Of a stretch of DNA of 6,423 nucleotides, positions 1 to 5,988 are shown piece by piece. The first letter of the stretch is position 1. Each line of letters begins with the position of its first letter. The stretch is taken from positions 1-6,423 of the forward strand of contig JAITJT010000201.1 of NCBI GenBank assembly GCA_031278795.1, read 5' to 3'. Under the pieces are notes generated by a model. The model had not been told where the DNA came from. It saw nothing but the letters and a program-made list of their open reading frames with translations, and did no database searches. The stretch is from Deltaproteobacteria bacterium (GTDB taxonomy: Bacteria; Desulfobacterota; Desulfarculia; Adiutricales; Adiutricaceae). A program made the translations under genes and the position numbers.

Positions 1-369
1 GCATGAGTATTATAACATTTAGCTACAAAAAAAGGCAACGCGGGAAGAAAGCTCCATTTTGAGCTTGCGGCTCTTGCTTTTTAAAAGAGAGGCATCTAAA
101 AAAAGCGAGTAAAGCGGCACTTTCCACTAAATCCTTGGAAAGTTAGGAATTGGCAAGGAAATGCTAAGAAAAATGCTAGAAAACCTTTGGGAAAACAAGG
201 CTTTGTAATAGCTAAGCAGGAAATATTGGAACTAAAGTAAGATAAATTCTAATATTGATACTTAATGATAGCATATTGAGAAATTAAAACTAATTATATA
301 TATTATAAAGAACATTGACTTTCGCGCCTAAAAAAAATTACCCGCCCATCATTGAACAATGCTCTAATT

Positions 370-465
370 GTTTCATCTTCACTGTTTCGTCCTTACTGTT
401 TCTGCCTCAGTGTTTATGTCTCACTGTTTCTGCCTTACTGTTCCGCACTTCTGTTCCACCATTCC
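370..465. repeat. Degenerate 14-bp tandem repeat, about seven units
   Basis: Units start at 370, 384, 398, 412, 426, 440 and 453. The first five are exactly 14 bp and the last two 13 bp. The consensus is close to GTTTCTGCCTTACT. GTTT opens units 1-5 and GTTC opens units 6-7. One strand is strongly pyrimidine-rich. The period is not a multiple of three, so this is not an in-frame protein repeat. Sequence divergence between units suggests an old array. Its function is unknown; protein-binding iterons or slippage-derived DNA are both possible. Confidence 0.8.
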
Positions 466-656
466 GGATCCTCCCAGGCATTAGTCTTTAAAAACGAAAA
501 ACTGTGTTAAGTGCTTTTCCTTAGGCATAAAAATAAATTTATCAAATCCTCTAGAGAGGGTAAAAAACGCTTAGATTGAATTCATAAAAACGACATAGAG
601 GCTAGAAAGGAAGAGGCTGGTTGCTTAGCTTAATGATTAGCTTGAAGGTTATTTTT

Positions 657-686
657 ATGGATGGATGGATGGATGGATGGATGGAT
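657..686. repeat. ATGG tetranucleotide microsatellite
   Basis: Seven perfect tandem copies of ATGG plus a trailing AT run without interruption. The tract lies in non-coding DNA, with no adjacent start codon, promoter or reading frame that it would clearly switch. Perfect copies suggest recent slippage, so the copy number may vary between strains. Confidence 0.95.
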
Positions 687-1087
687 TTATAGTTCAAAGG
701 ACGTTCATAAGCCGCTAATCTCCACAGCCATAGTGAGCTAGATGAAAATTAAATATCATTATCTACGCCTAAACACGATGAAATGCAAACAGCTTATGGC
801 ACATAGTTTTAAGTATCACGAGAATAGCTATAACATAAAGGGTTTTTGAATAATATTGTCAAAGGCCGGATAAATCATGAAGCGCGAGCAAATATTCTAC
901 ACAGGAAAATAAATATAGACTTTAAGGAAAATACGAACGCAAATAAAATGGAAATATCCGTGATTTTAAATATAGACAAGAAATTAAATTTACATGGAGG
1001 CTTTTTTAACATTTGCTGATAAAAACAATGAGAGATTACGCCGCGAGCAAGGCTTAAAAAAATATTCTCATCTTTTTGGAAAAATGG

Positions 1088-1096
1088 TGTTATAAT
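1088..1096 (+). promoter_or_regulatory. Extended -10 promoter element of trxB
   Basis: The string TGTTATAAT is a perfect extended -10 (TGn followed by TATAAT) 41 bp before the trxB start codon. No good -35 hexamer is present at 16-18 bp spacing (the candidate at 1068-1073 is TCATCT), which is tolerated with an extended -10. Transcription would start near 1103, giving a short leader that includes the GGAGG ribosome binding site at 1128-1132. Confidence 0.65.
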
Positions 1097-1137
1097 GGCC
1101 TACTTTTTGGAAACATCCCTCAAAAGCGGAGGATAAA

Positions 1138-2052
1138 ATGCGCGAATTGGAACTCGTAATCATAGGCGGCGGACCGGCGGGGCTTACCGCCGGCATATAT
1201 GGCTCCAGGGCCGGTCTTTCAACCCTGATCCTCGAAAAGGCCATAACCGGGGGGCAGATGCGCCTCACGGGTGAAATAGAGAATTTTCCGGGCTTTTTGC
1301 AAATAAGCGGAGCTGACTTTGCCACCAAGCTCCATGAGCAGGCCTCCAAAGACGGCGCCGAGATTAAAGTGGCCGAGGTCAAGGGAATTGAGGTCTCTGA
1401 CGGGAAGAAGATCGTGAAAACCAAAGACGAATCTTTCCTTGCGAAAACCATCATCATAGCCACAGGAACCTCCAATAAAAACCTGCCCATCCCGGGGGCA
1501 GAAGAGTTCGTGGGCCGCGGGGTGAGTTTCTGCGCCCTCTGTGATGCCGGTTTTATCCGCGATGAGGAGGTGGCGGTCGTGGGAGGCGGGAACTCGGCTT
1601 TGGAAGAGGCCGACTACCTGGCCCGTTTCGCCAAGAAGGTATACGTAATCCACAGACGCAACGAGTTTAGGGCCGTGAAGGCCGTGGAGGAAAAGGCCAA
1701 GAGCAACCCAAAAATAGAATTCCTCCTCTCCAGCGAGGCGACACATATAGAAGGATCTGACATAGTGGAGAAGATCTTGGTCAAGGACAACAAATCGGGA
1801 GATGTTAAAACCCTCAAAGTTGGTGGGGTCTTCATGTTCGTCGGAAAAATCCCCCTAACCGAGTTCATACCCAAGGAAATAAAAACCATAGAAGGGGGCT
1901 GGATAGTCACAGACGATAAGCTTCAGACCTCGATCCCGGGAATTTTCGCGGCAGGTGACGTGAGGGACACGGAGCTGAGGCAGGTGATTACAGCTGCCGC
2001 GGACGGGGCCAGGGCCGCCATGAACGCTTACCACTATCTTCTGGAGCACTAA
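1138..2052 (+). CDS. trxB: Thioredoxin reductase (NADPH), FAD-dependent
   Basis: This cytoplasmic flavoenzyme passes electrons from NADPH through FAD and a redox dithiol to thioredoxin, and so feeds ribonucleotide reductase and disulfide repair. The 304 residues match the low-molecular-weight family (E. coli about 320). Visible motifs are the N-terminal FAD dinucleotide fold GGGPAG (10-15), ATG (108-110), the redox pair CALC (Cys132, Cys135), the NADPH fold VVGGGNSA (147-154), HRR (172-174) for the NADPH 2'-phosphate, and the C-terminal FAD motif GIFAAGDV (268-275). HRR argues against the ferredoxin- or flavin-dependent variants. The active site is CALCDAG rather than the common CATCDG; both cysteines and the Asp are kept. 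The ATG is supported by GGAGG (1128-1132) with a 5-nt spacer. No thioredoxin gene is adjacent, and the gene appears to be transcribed alone. Confidence 0.95.
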   Translation: MRELELVIIGGGPAGLTAGIYGSRAGLSTLILEKAITGGQMRLTGEIENFPGFLQISGADFATKLHEQASKDGAEIKVAEVKGIEVSDGKKIVKTKDESFLAKTIIIATGTSNKNLPIPGAEEFVGRGVSFCALCDAGFIRDEEVAVVGGGNSALEEADYLARFAKKVYVIHRRNEFRAVKAVEEKAKSNPKIEFLLSSEATHIEGSDIVEKILVKDNKSGDVKTLKVGGVFMFVGKIPLTEFIPKEIKTIEGGWIVTDDKLQTSIPGIFAAGDVRDTELRQVITAAADGARAAMNAYHYLLEH

Positions 2053-2056
2053 GCCT

Positions 2057-2080
2057 AAAAAACTAGAGCTAGTAAGCTCT
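2057..2080 (-). terminator. Intrinsic terminator of the channel gene, in the convergent gap with trxB
   Basis: A 6-bp stem AGAGCT/AGCTCT (2065-2070 and 2075-2080) has a 4-base loop. Read on the minus strand it is followed, after AG, by six U residues (A-tract 2057-2062), which fits termination of the channel transcript about 40 nt after its stop codon. On the plus strand only three T residues follow (2080-2082), so it would be a weak terminator for trxB, whose stop is 12 bp before the stem. Confidence 0.55.
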
Positions 2081-2121
2081 TTCAATACAAGAAACAATTG
2101 TAAGCAAATGGTGCTTGGTAC

Positions 2122-3096
2122 TTAGCTAACATTTTTTGCCTTGAGCATGTCTTCTATGCGGTTGAGTTGCTCCCTAAGTGCGCCTAGCTCGTTAGAGAAG
2201 GGGAGCAGGTGATCCGGCGCGTCTTTGCGCCCCAACATCCTCTCGTCACTGAAAGGCAAAGTTTCAATGATTTCATCGGCGTCCGGGGATTTTGCTGATA
2301 TCTCATCCCTTTCTTCCGCGTCCAACTCATTTTTTTTGTTCACCACCTGCACGCTGTTGACGATTACGCCAATAAAGACGTTTAAGACAATGAAAGAACT
2401 CACCATAATAAAGGGAATGAAGAGCAGATATGCCCAGGGGAACTCTTTCATGATTGGTCTCGCAATGCCCGATGACCAGCTGTCCATGGTGAGCAACTGA
2501 AAATTCGTGTACATGGAAGTACCTATGCTCCCGAAATATTCCGGGAAAAAAGTTCCAAAAAGAGTAGTCGCGAGCACCGCGAAGATATAAAACACAATGA
2601 ACAAGAGAACCGAGAGCCAGCCTATGCTGGGGAGGGCATGGATTATGGACTCGGCGATAATGCGGACCTTGGGAAGCTTGGTGATGAGGCGCATGGCCCT
2701 TAGGATCCTCAAGGCCCTCAAGACCGAGAAGTAACTCGCTCCCGGAAGAAGTGATATTCCCACTATAAAGAAATCGAAGATATTCCAAGTAGCCAGGAAA
2801 AACCTCATCTTCTCGCAAATCATCTTCATGGCAAGTTCTACGCAAAAGATAAAGAGACAAATGTGGTCAATCAGCTTGAGTAGTTTGCCAAATTCCGCGT
2901 TAATGGGCTTTGAGGTCTCAAGTCCCAAGACAGCGGCGTTCACAAGTATGGCGATAAGCACGAAAGCGGAAAAAAAGGGCGAGTAGACAACTTTGCAAAA
3001 TCGCACTAATTTGCTATCTTGTTTGGTAGCCTCACTTAAGCTAATCTGCGCTTTCCCCGGATTTTCGCTTGACACGGGCTCTAGAATTTTTCCCAT
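2122..3096 (-). CDS. Single-domain voltage-gated cation (sodium-type) channel, NaChBac/BacNav family
   Basis: This is an inner-membrane ion-transport protein of 324 residues that should work as a homotetramer. Segments are S1 (about 39-59), S2 (74-95, with acidic Glu87), S3 (101-120, with the WNIFD motif and Asp108), S4 (122-142, arginines 127, 130, 133 and 136 at every third residue), S5 (155-180), a pore loop, and S6 (220-248, with LNVFIGVIVN). An acidic linker leads to a C-terminal heptad-like helix (about 304-321), the site of the tetramerising coiled coil in BacNav channels. The filter reads TMDSWSS (203-209), whereas most family members have TLESW, so ion preference cannot be assumed. 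The ATG is preceded by AAGGGG (3105-3110) with an 8-nt spacer. Base composition is more AT-rich than in trxB or amtB (2761-2820 is 22/60 G+C). The physiological role, such as Na+ homeostasis or motility, is not shown by the context. Confidence 0.9.
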   Translation of the reverse strand: MGKILEPVSSENPGKAQISLSEATKQDSKLVRFCKVVYSPFFSAFVLIAILVNAAVLGLETSKPINAEFGKLLKLIDHICLFIFCVELAMKMICEKMRFFLATWNIFDFFIVGISLLPGASYFSVLRALRILRAMRLITKLPKVRIIAESIIHALPSIGWLSVLLFIVFYIFAVLATTLFGTFFPEYFGSIGTSMYTNFQLLTMDSWSSGIARPIMKEFPWAYLLFIPFIMVSSFIVLNVFIGVIVNSVQVVNKKNELDAEERDEISAKSPDADEIIETLPFSDERMLGRKDAPDHLLPFSNELGALREQLNRIEDMLKAKNVS

Positions 3097-3110
3097 CTTC
3101 AGATCCCCTT

Positions 3111-3592
3111 AAAACGCTTGATAATTTTTGTGTGTTATTTTTTTTTGCCAATTATTTATCGCACAATAATATACCTATGTCAGAAAACAGCTAACCATTA
3201 TGATGCATGGAAAAGAAATACACATAAAGGGCTAAGAAAGCCTTTAAGGCTAGCCTCACAAAAGCCTTGAGACGACAAAGCTACGCCCAAAGGGATGTTT
3301 ACTAGCTAAACAAGAACTAAGCACGACATTTAGCGGGTATTTCCCAAGAAAAACTCTTAGAAATATTACACTCCCAATCACAGACAGAATTTTTTTCCAT
3401 GCATGATGCTATAGTTCGCGCTTCAAGAAAAGATTTCGCGAAAACTTTTTTTTTGCTTTATTGTAAGCCTCTTGGGACTAAACGAAACTTTCTGGGCAGG
3501 TAAATCACGTCTCTTGAAGATATGCTTTATTTTAGTCCTTATATGTAAGAGTTTGCAAGGGAAAATTCGCGAAATAAAGAAGGCTTCAAAAC
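3111..3592. other. AT-rich intergenic region between the channel gene and tRNA-Arg
   Basis: No convincing gene is present. Open frames here are short and one runs into the tRNA. Structure seen includes a 12-bp perfect inverted repeat whose arms lie at 3203-3214 and 3393-3404, and a small palindrome AGCCTT-T-AAGGCT (3239-3251). An 8-bp inverted pair GGACTAAA/TTTAGTCC lies at 3475-3482 and 3531-3538, and TTCGCGAA palindromes lie at 3435-3442 and 3566-3573. The channel promoter must lie near 3111-3200 on the minus strand; CTGACA with GATAAA 17 bp downstream is only a weak candidate. Confidence 0.6.
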
Positions 3593-3623
3593 AAAAAAAC
3601 CCCGAAAAACCAGAGTTTTCGGG
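3593..3623 (-). terminator. Intrinsic terminator of tRNA-Arg
   Basis: An 8-bp perfect stem CCCGAAAA/TTTTCGGG (3601-3608 and 3616-3623) encloses a 7-base loop. On the minus strand it is followed by G and seven U residues (A-tract 3593-3599). It lies about 48 nt beyond the tRNA 3' end, the expected place for a tRNA transcript terminator. Confidence 0.85.
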
Positions 3624-3671
3624 ATGAGAGGAAAAACACGCAAGAGTTATGAAAACTATAACAAGCTTGTT

Positions 3672-3747
3672 TGGCGCGGTAGGAAGGAGTCGAACCTTCA
3701 ACCTTCTGATTCGTAGTCAGGCACTCTATCCATTGAGCTACTACCGC
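3672..3747 (-). tRNA. tRNA-Arg, anticodon ACG
   Basis: The 76-nt minus-strand sequence folds as a full cloverleaf. The 7-bp acceptor GCGGTAG/CTACCGC is perfect. The D-arm is GCTC/GAGT around AATGGATA with the conserved GG. The anticodon loop is CTACGAA with ACG (plus strand 3712-3714), and the T-arm GAAGG/CCTTC surrounds TTCGACT. The discriminator is G, and the CCA end is encoded (3672-3674). A34 is normally deaminated to inosine by TadA, so that this tRNA reads CGU, CGC and CGA. The outermost anticodon-stem pair (27-43) is C-A rather than Watson-Crick; the other four pairs are intact. A terminator follows and a strong promoter lies upstream. Confidence 0.95.
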
Positions 3748-3804
3748 GTGCGAAAAAAAGCGCTCCATTCGAGGGTGTATCCGTATCTTAGGAGACGCGT
3801 AGAG

Positions 3805-3828
3805 AAAAAAAGAAGAGCTTTCGCCCTT
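3805..3828 (-). terminator. Terminator-like hairpin between promoter and tRNA-Arg
   Basis: On the minus strand a 6-bp stem AAGGGC/GCTCTT (one G-U pair) is capped by a GAAA tetraloop closed by C-G, and is followed after one C by seven U residues (A-tract 3805-3811). This has the form of a short intrinsic terminator. It lies about 60 nt upstream of the tRNA 5' end and downstream of the only strong promoter seen, so it would either release a small RNA or attenuate tRNA transcription. Confidence 0.5.
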
Positions 3829-3869
3829 TGAAACTGAGACCACTTTTAAGGCTCTGCGCCATAAAAGTG
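3805..3869 (-). ncRNA. Candidate ~65-nt small RNA or structured tRNA leader
   Basis: Transcription from the promoter at 3876-3905 should start near 3869. The RNA would open with a hairpin: CACTTTTA pairs with TAAAAGTG (3862-3869 and 3841-3848), then comes a U-U mismatch, then GGC/GCC around the loop GCAGA. After a short single-stranded link it ends in the GAAA-capped terminator hairpin. I do not recognise it as a known RNA family. It could equally be the processed 5' leader of the tRNA precursor, removed by RNase P. Confidence 0.35.
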
Positions 3870-3875
3870 TCATTT

Positions 3876-3905
3876 AGTATATAACAAATAGCGCGCTATA
3901 GTCAA
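3876..3905 (-). promoter_or_regulatory. Strong sigma-70-type promoter upstream of tRNA-Arg
   Basis: On the minus strand TTGACT (3900-3905) and TATACT (3876-3881) are separated by 18 bp and each differs from consensus at one position. The alternative -10 TATATA gives a 16-bp spacer. The spacer contains a perfect 12-bp palindrome ATAGCGCGCTAT (3888-3899), which could be an operator or chance. It is the best promoter seen upstream of the tRNA. Confidence 0.7.
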
Positions 3906-4123
3906 GGGAATTTTTTTTGACCAACACTAGCAAAGGGCTTAAATCAAAAAGTTTGCCATATTTTTGCCTTAGCTTATATTATACATCTTTATTATATTTA
4001 TAAGTTATATAGCATTAATTTTACATAATTTTATTCAATATTGTCCAGCTAACAACATTCCATATTCTAGAATATAAAAAGAGTTTCCCCTCTTTAGCCT
4101 CATATTTCCCTGTTCTTAGCGAG
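3906..4123. other. AT-rich intergenic region between the tRNA promoter and the glnK terminator
   Basis: No gene is seen. The stretch is extremely AT-rich and includes a perfect 14-bp palindrome ATATTCTAGAATAT (4062-4075). The palindrome is not next to a start codon or a recognisable promoter, so I assign no function to it. Confidence 0.6.
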
Positions 4124-4177
4124 AAAAAAAACAAGCCCCCCTTGTGGAAAGAGTGCTTCTTTCCAAAGAGGGGCTTG
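4124..4177 (-). terminator. Intrinsic terminator of the amtB-glnK operon
   Basis: A long hairpin has outer arms CAAGCCCC/GGGGCTTG (4132-4139 and 4170-4177) and an inner 8-bp stem TGGAAAGA/TCTTTCCA (4145-4152 and 4158-4165) with the loop GTGCT. On the minus strand it is followed directly by eight U residues (A-tract 4124-4131). It starts about 25 nt after the glnK stop codon and is a very strong terminator by shape. Confidence 0.9.
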
Positions 4178-4202
4178 AGTTGGGAGTGAGATGGCGTCGC
4201 TA

Positions 4203-4547
4203 CTAGTTCAGCGCGTCGTAACCCACCTGCTGGGTCCTTATGCGCATAGCCGAGCGCAAGTCGTAGCTGAAAATCTTGCCGTCACCGATCTTGCCCGTGA
4301 AGGCCGCTTCCTGGATGGTGCGGATCACCTTCGCTTCCCACTCTTCCGAGGAAACCACTATCTCAAACTTCACCTTCGGCAACAGGCTAACGTCCACCTG
4401 GGATCCACGGACCATCTCGGTGAAACCCTTCTGGGTTCCACAGCCCATGACCTGGAAAACCGTCATTCCATTGACCTCGATGGCGTTCAAGGCGCTTTTG
4501 ACATCCTCGAGCTTCTCCTCGCGGACGATTGCTTCAATTTTTATCAT
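4203..4547 (-). CDS. glnK: Nitrogen regulatory P-II protein (GlnK/GlnB family), partner of AmtB
   Basis: This is a small cytoplasmic trimeric sensor of ATP/ADP and 2-oxoglutarate; GlnK types plug AmtB pores with their T-loops when nitrogen is plentiful. The 114 residues match the family length. Visible are the N-terminal MIKIEAIVRE strand, the T-loop from GCGTQKGFTE (35-44) to LLPKVK (55-60) with Gln39 that contacts 2-oxoglutarate in studied homologues, the B-loop TGKIGDGK (84-91) and the C-loop RIRT (102-105). Positions 46 and 51, both Tyr in E. coli GlnB, are Val, so uridylylation at Tyr51 cannot occur; control is presumably by ligands alone. The gene follows amtB by 21 bp, supporting the GlnK assignment over GlnB. 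GGAGG at 4560-4564 is 12 nt from the ATG, a rather long spacer. A strong terminator follows. Confidence 0.93.
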   Translation of the reverse strand: MIKIEAIVREEKLEDVKSALNAIEVNGMTVFQVMGCGTQKGFTEMVRGSQVDVSLLPKVKFEIVVSSEEWEAKVIRTIQEAAFTGKIGDGKIFSYDLRSAMRIRTQQVGYDALN

Positions 4548-4568
4548 AAATTGTCTATGCCTCCGTTG

Positions 4569-5819
4569 TTAGTCCAAACCGTTAAAGGAAGGATAAGCGT
4601 TTTCCTGATGCTGGGAAACATCAAGCCCGATGAGCTCCTCACGCTTGCCCACACGCAGGGGCGTGAATATCTTCACGATTCCCACGCAGATGAGCGTGCC
4701 GATGACCGCGACCGCTATGGTGATGACGATGGACGCCAGCTGGGCGCCGAACTGCCGGAAACTGCCGTAGATGAGTCCATCCGTGCAGACCTCGTTGATG
4801 GCCGGGGTGGCGAAGACTCCAGTCATGATCCCTCCCCACATGCCGCCTATGCCGTGGCAGCCGAAGGCGTCTAAGGCGTCATCTATCTTGAGCTTCTTCT
4901 TGATAACGTAGATACCACCGTAGCAGATGGGACCGGCTGTTATGCCAATGATAAAAGAGGCGTAGATGGGCACGAAACCAGCGGCCGGGGTGATGGCCAC
5001 GAGGCCCGCGACGATACCCGTGCACGCGCTCACCAAAGAGGGCTTCCTTCCCCTCAAGACGTCCACCAGGAGCCAGGTGAGAAGGCCACCGGCCGTGGCG
5101 AAAGAGGTGGTGAGGAAGGCGTGGGCGGCCAGGCCGTTGGCGGCCACGGCCGAGCCGGCGTTGAAGCCGTACCAGCCGAACCACAAAAGGGCCGCGCCCA
5201 GGGCCACGAAGGGCAGGTTGTGGAGCCTGTAGGACGTGGTTTCATAACCGAAACGCTTGCCAACGGCCAGGCACAACACGAGTCCCGTGACACCGGAACT
5301 AATGTGAACCACGTTTCCGCCTGCGAAGTCAACGGCGCCGAGTCCAGAGCCCAAGAGACCGCCAGTCGCCCAGACCATGTGGGCCAGGGGATAGTAGACA
5401 ATGATGGACCAGACGGCGATGAAGAGGAAGAGAGCCGAGAACTTCATGCGCCCGGAGACCGCTCCGGTGATGATGGCCGGGGTGATGAGGGCGAACATCA
5501 TCTGGAAGGCTATGAAGGCGTAGGAAGGAATCGTACCCGAGTACGGTGAGGGATCTTCTAGCTTTATCCCCTTGAGGAAGAGGTTGTCGAAGCCTCCAAT
5601 GATTCCTAGATGGTTACCCGTGAATGACAGGGAGTAACCAAAAACGCCCCACATGAACATGCAGAGTCCCAAGATGAAGACGCAGGCCATGATGTTGTTG
5701 ACGCAGTTTTTCCGGCGGCCTAGACCTCCGTAAAAAAACCCCAGTCCGGGTGTCATAATGAATACCAGCGCCGCGCATATGAGAACGAACGCTGTATCAC
5801 CTGGATTGATTTCAGACAT
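4569..5819 (-). CDS. amtB: Ammonium transporter AmtB (Amt/MEP/Rh family)
   Basis: This inner-membrane trimeric channel-transporter takes up ammonium when it is scarce. The 416 residues are hydrophobic through about position 385, consistent with the usual eleven membrane helices. Key features are the Phe-gate region AFQMMFALITPA (104-115), the family signature DFAGGNVVHISSG (164-176) with Asp164 at the recruitment site and His172, and the second pore histidine His322 in FGCHGIGGMWG (319-329). The C-terminal tail has the conserved GLDVSQHQENAY (398-409) that relays P-II binding. No long signal peptide is obvious. The ATG is supported by GGAGG (5827-5831) with a 7-nt spacer. The order amtB then glnK, 21 bp apart, is one of the two common arrangements. 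ureG lies upstream on the same strand, linking uptake to urea use. Confidence 0.96.
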   Translation of the reverse strand: MSEINPGDTAFVLICAALVFIMTPGLGFFYGGLGRRKNCVNNIMACVFILGLCMFMWGVFGYSLSFTGNHLGIIGGFDNLFLKGIKLEDPSPYSGTIPSYAFIAFQMMFALITPAIITGAVSGRMKFSALFLFIAVWSIIVYYPLAHMVWATGGLLGSGLGAVDFAGGNVVHISSGVTGLVLCLAVGKRFGYETTSYRLHNLPFVALGAALLWFGWYGFNAGSAVAANGLAAHAFLTTSFATAGGLLTWLLVDVLRGRKPSLVSACTGIVAGLVAITPAAGFVPIYASFIIGITAGPICYGGIYVIKKKLKIDDALDAFGCHGIGGMWGGIMTGVFATPAINEVCTDGLIYGSFRQFGAQLASIVITIAVAVIGTLICVGIVKIFTPLRVGKREELIGLDVSQHQENAYPSFNGLD

Positions 5820-5988
5820 AAAAAAGCCTCCAAAAAATTAAGGGTTAAGGTTGTGTGTTGAAAAGAATTCTTTTGCGCATAAAAATCATAGAACTTATCG
5901 ACACTATCTGTGTTTAGCTTTGTTTTGGCTAAACGCCGTTATTTTTTTTCTTTAAATCTTTCTCCCTTTTGGCCTAACGCCGGTTTTT
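5820..5988 (-). promoter_or_regulatory. amtB leader and intergenic region with ureG
   Basis: The leader contains a good ribosome binding site, a perfect 14-bp palindrome AAAAGAATTCTTTT (5861-5874), and an inverted pair GTTTAGC/GCTAAAC (5912-5918 and 5928-5934). A possible -10 element TATGAT (minus strand, 5885-5890) lacks a recognisable -35 partner. I see no GG/GC (-24/-12) sigma-54 site, which amt genes often have. No minus-strand U-tract terminator closes ureG, so amtB could also be reached by readthrough from the urease genes. The part nearest ureG is covered by the tandem repeat. Confidence 0.45.

Larger units (their letters stand above)
1..1067. other. AT-rich non-coding region, about 1.07 kb
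   Basis: I see no convincing gene on either strand in this stretch. It is very AT-rich and has frequent stops in all frames. It holds two tandem repeats, listed separately. It also holds a 7-bp inverted repeat ACTTTCC/GGAAAGT (119-125 and 137-143) with no U-tract, a weak AAGCTC/GAGCTT hairpin (49-54 and 61-66), and an 11-bp direct repeat TAAATATAGAC (910-920 and 967-977). CGCGAGCAA occurs at 883-891 and again at 1042-1050. A 33-codon open frame at 994-1095 lacks a good ribosome binding site and is treated only as a finding. The stretch may be a decayed gene region or a spacer; nothing in it identifies a former gene. Confidence 0.7.

Noticed and set aside
370..465. CRISPR array
   Set aside because: Repeats are only 14 bp, adjacent with no spacers, and degenerate; no cas genes are present.
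1219..1746. 175-codon minus-strand frame inside trxB
   Set aside because: It is fully antisense to a clear thioredoxin reductase with all motifs intact; no domain is recognisable.
3423..3701. 92-codon minus-strand frame
   Set aside because: Its start lies in the 3' half of the tRNA and it crosses the tRNA terminator; there is no ribosome binding site or recognisable domain.
3586..3873. 95-codon minus-strand frame
   Set aside because: It reads straight through the tRNA-Arg gene and its flanking hairpins; the apparent peptide is translated tRNA sequence.
4062..4075. Perfect 14-bp palindrome as an operator
   Set aside because: It is almost pure A/T, about 160 bp from the nearest promoter and not near a start codon; chance occurrence in AT-rich DNA is likely.
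4191..4874. 227-codon open frame on the plus strand
   Set aside because: It lies antisense over glnK and the 3' part of amtB, both strongly conserved families; the predicted protein shows no recognisable domain and is explained as a shadow of GC-rich coding DNA.
5820..5988. Sigma-54 (-24/-12) promoter for amtB
   Set aside because: No GG-N10-GC pair with the expected flanks (TGGCAC...TTGC) is present upstream of amtB.
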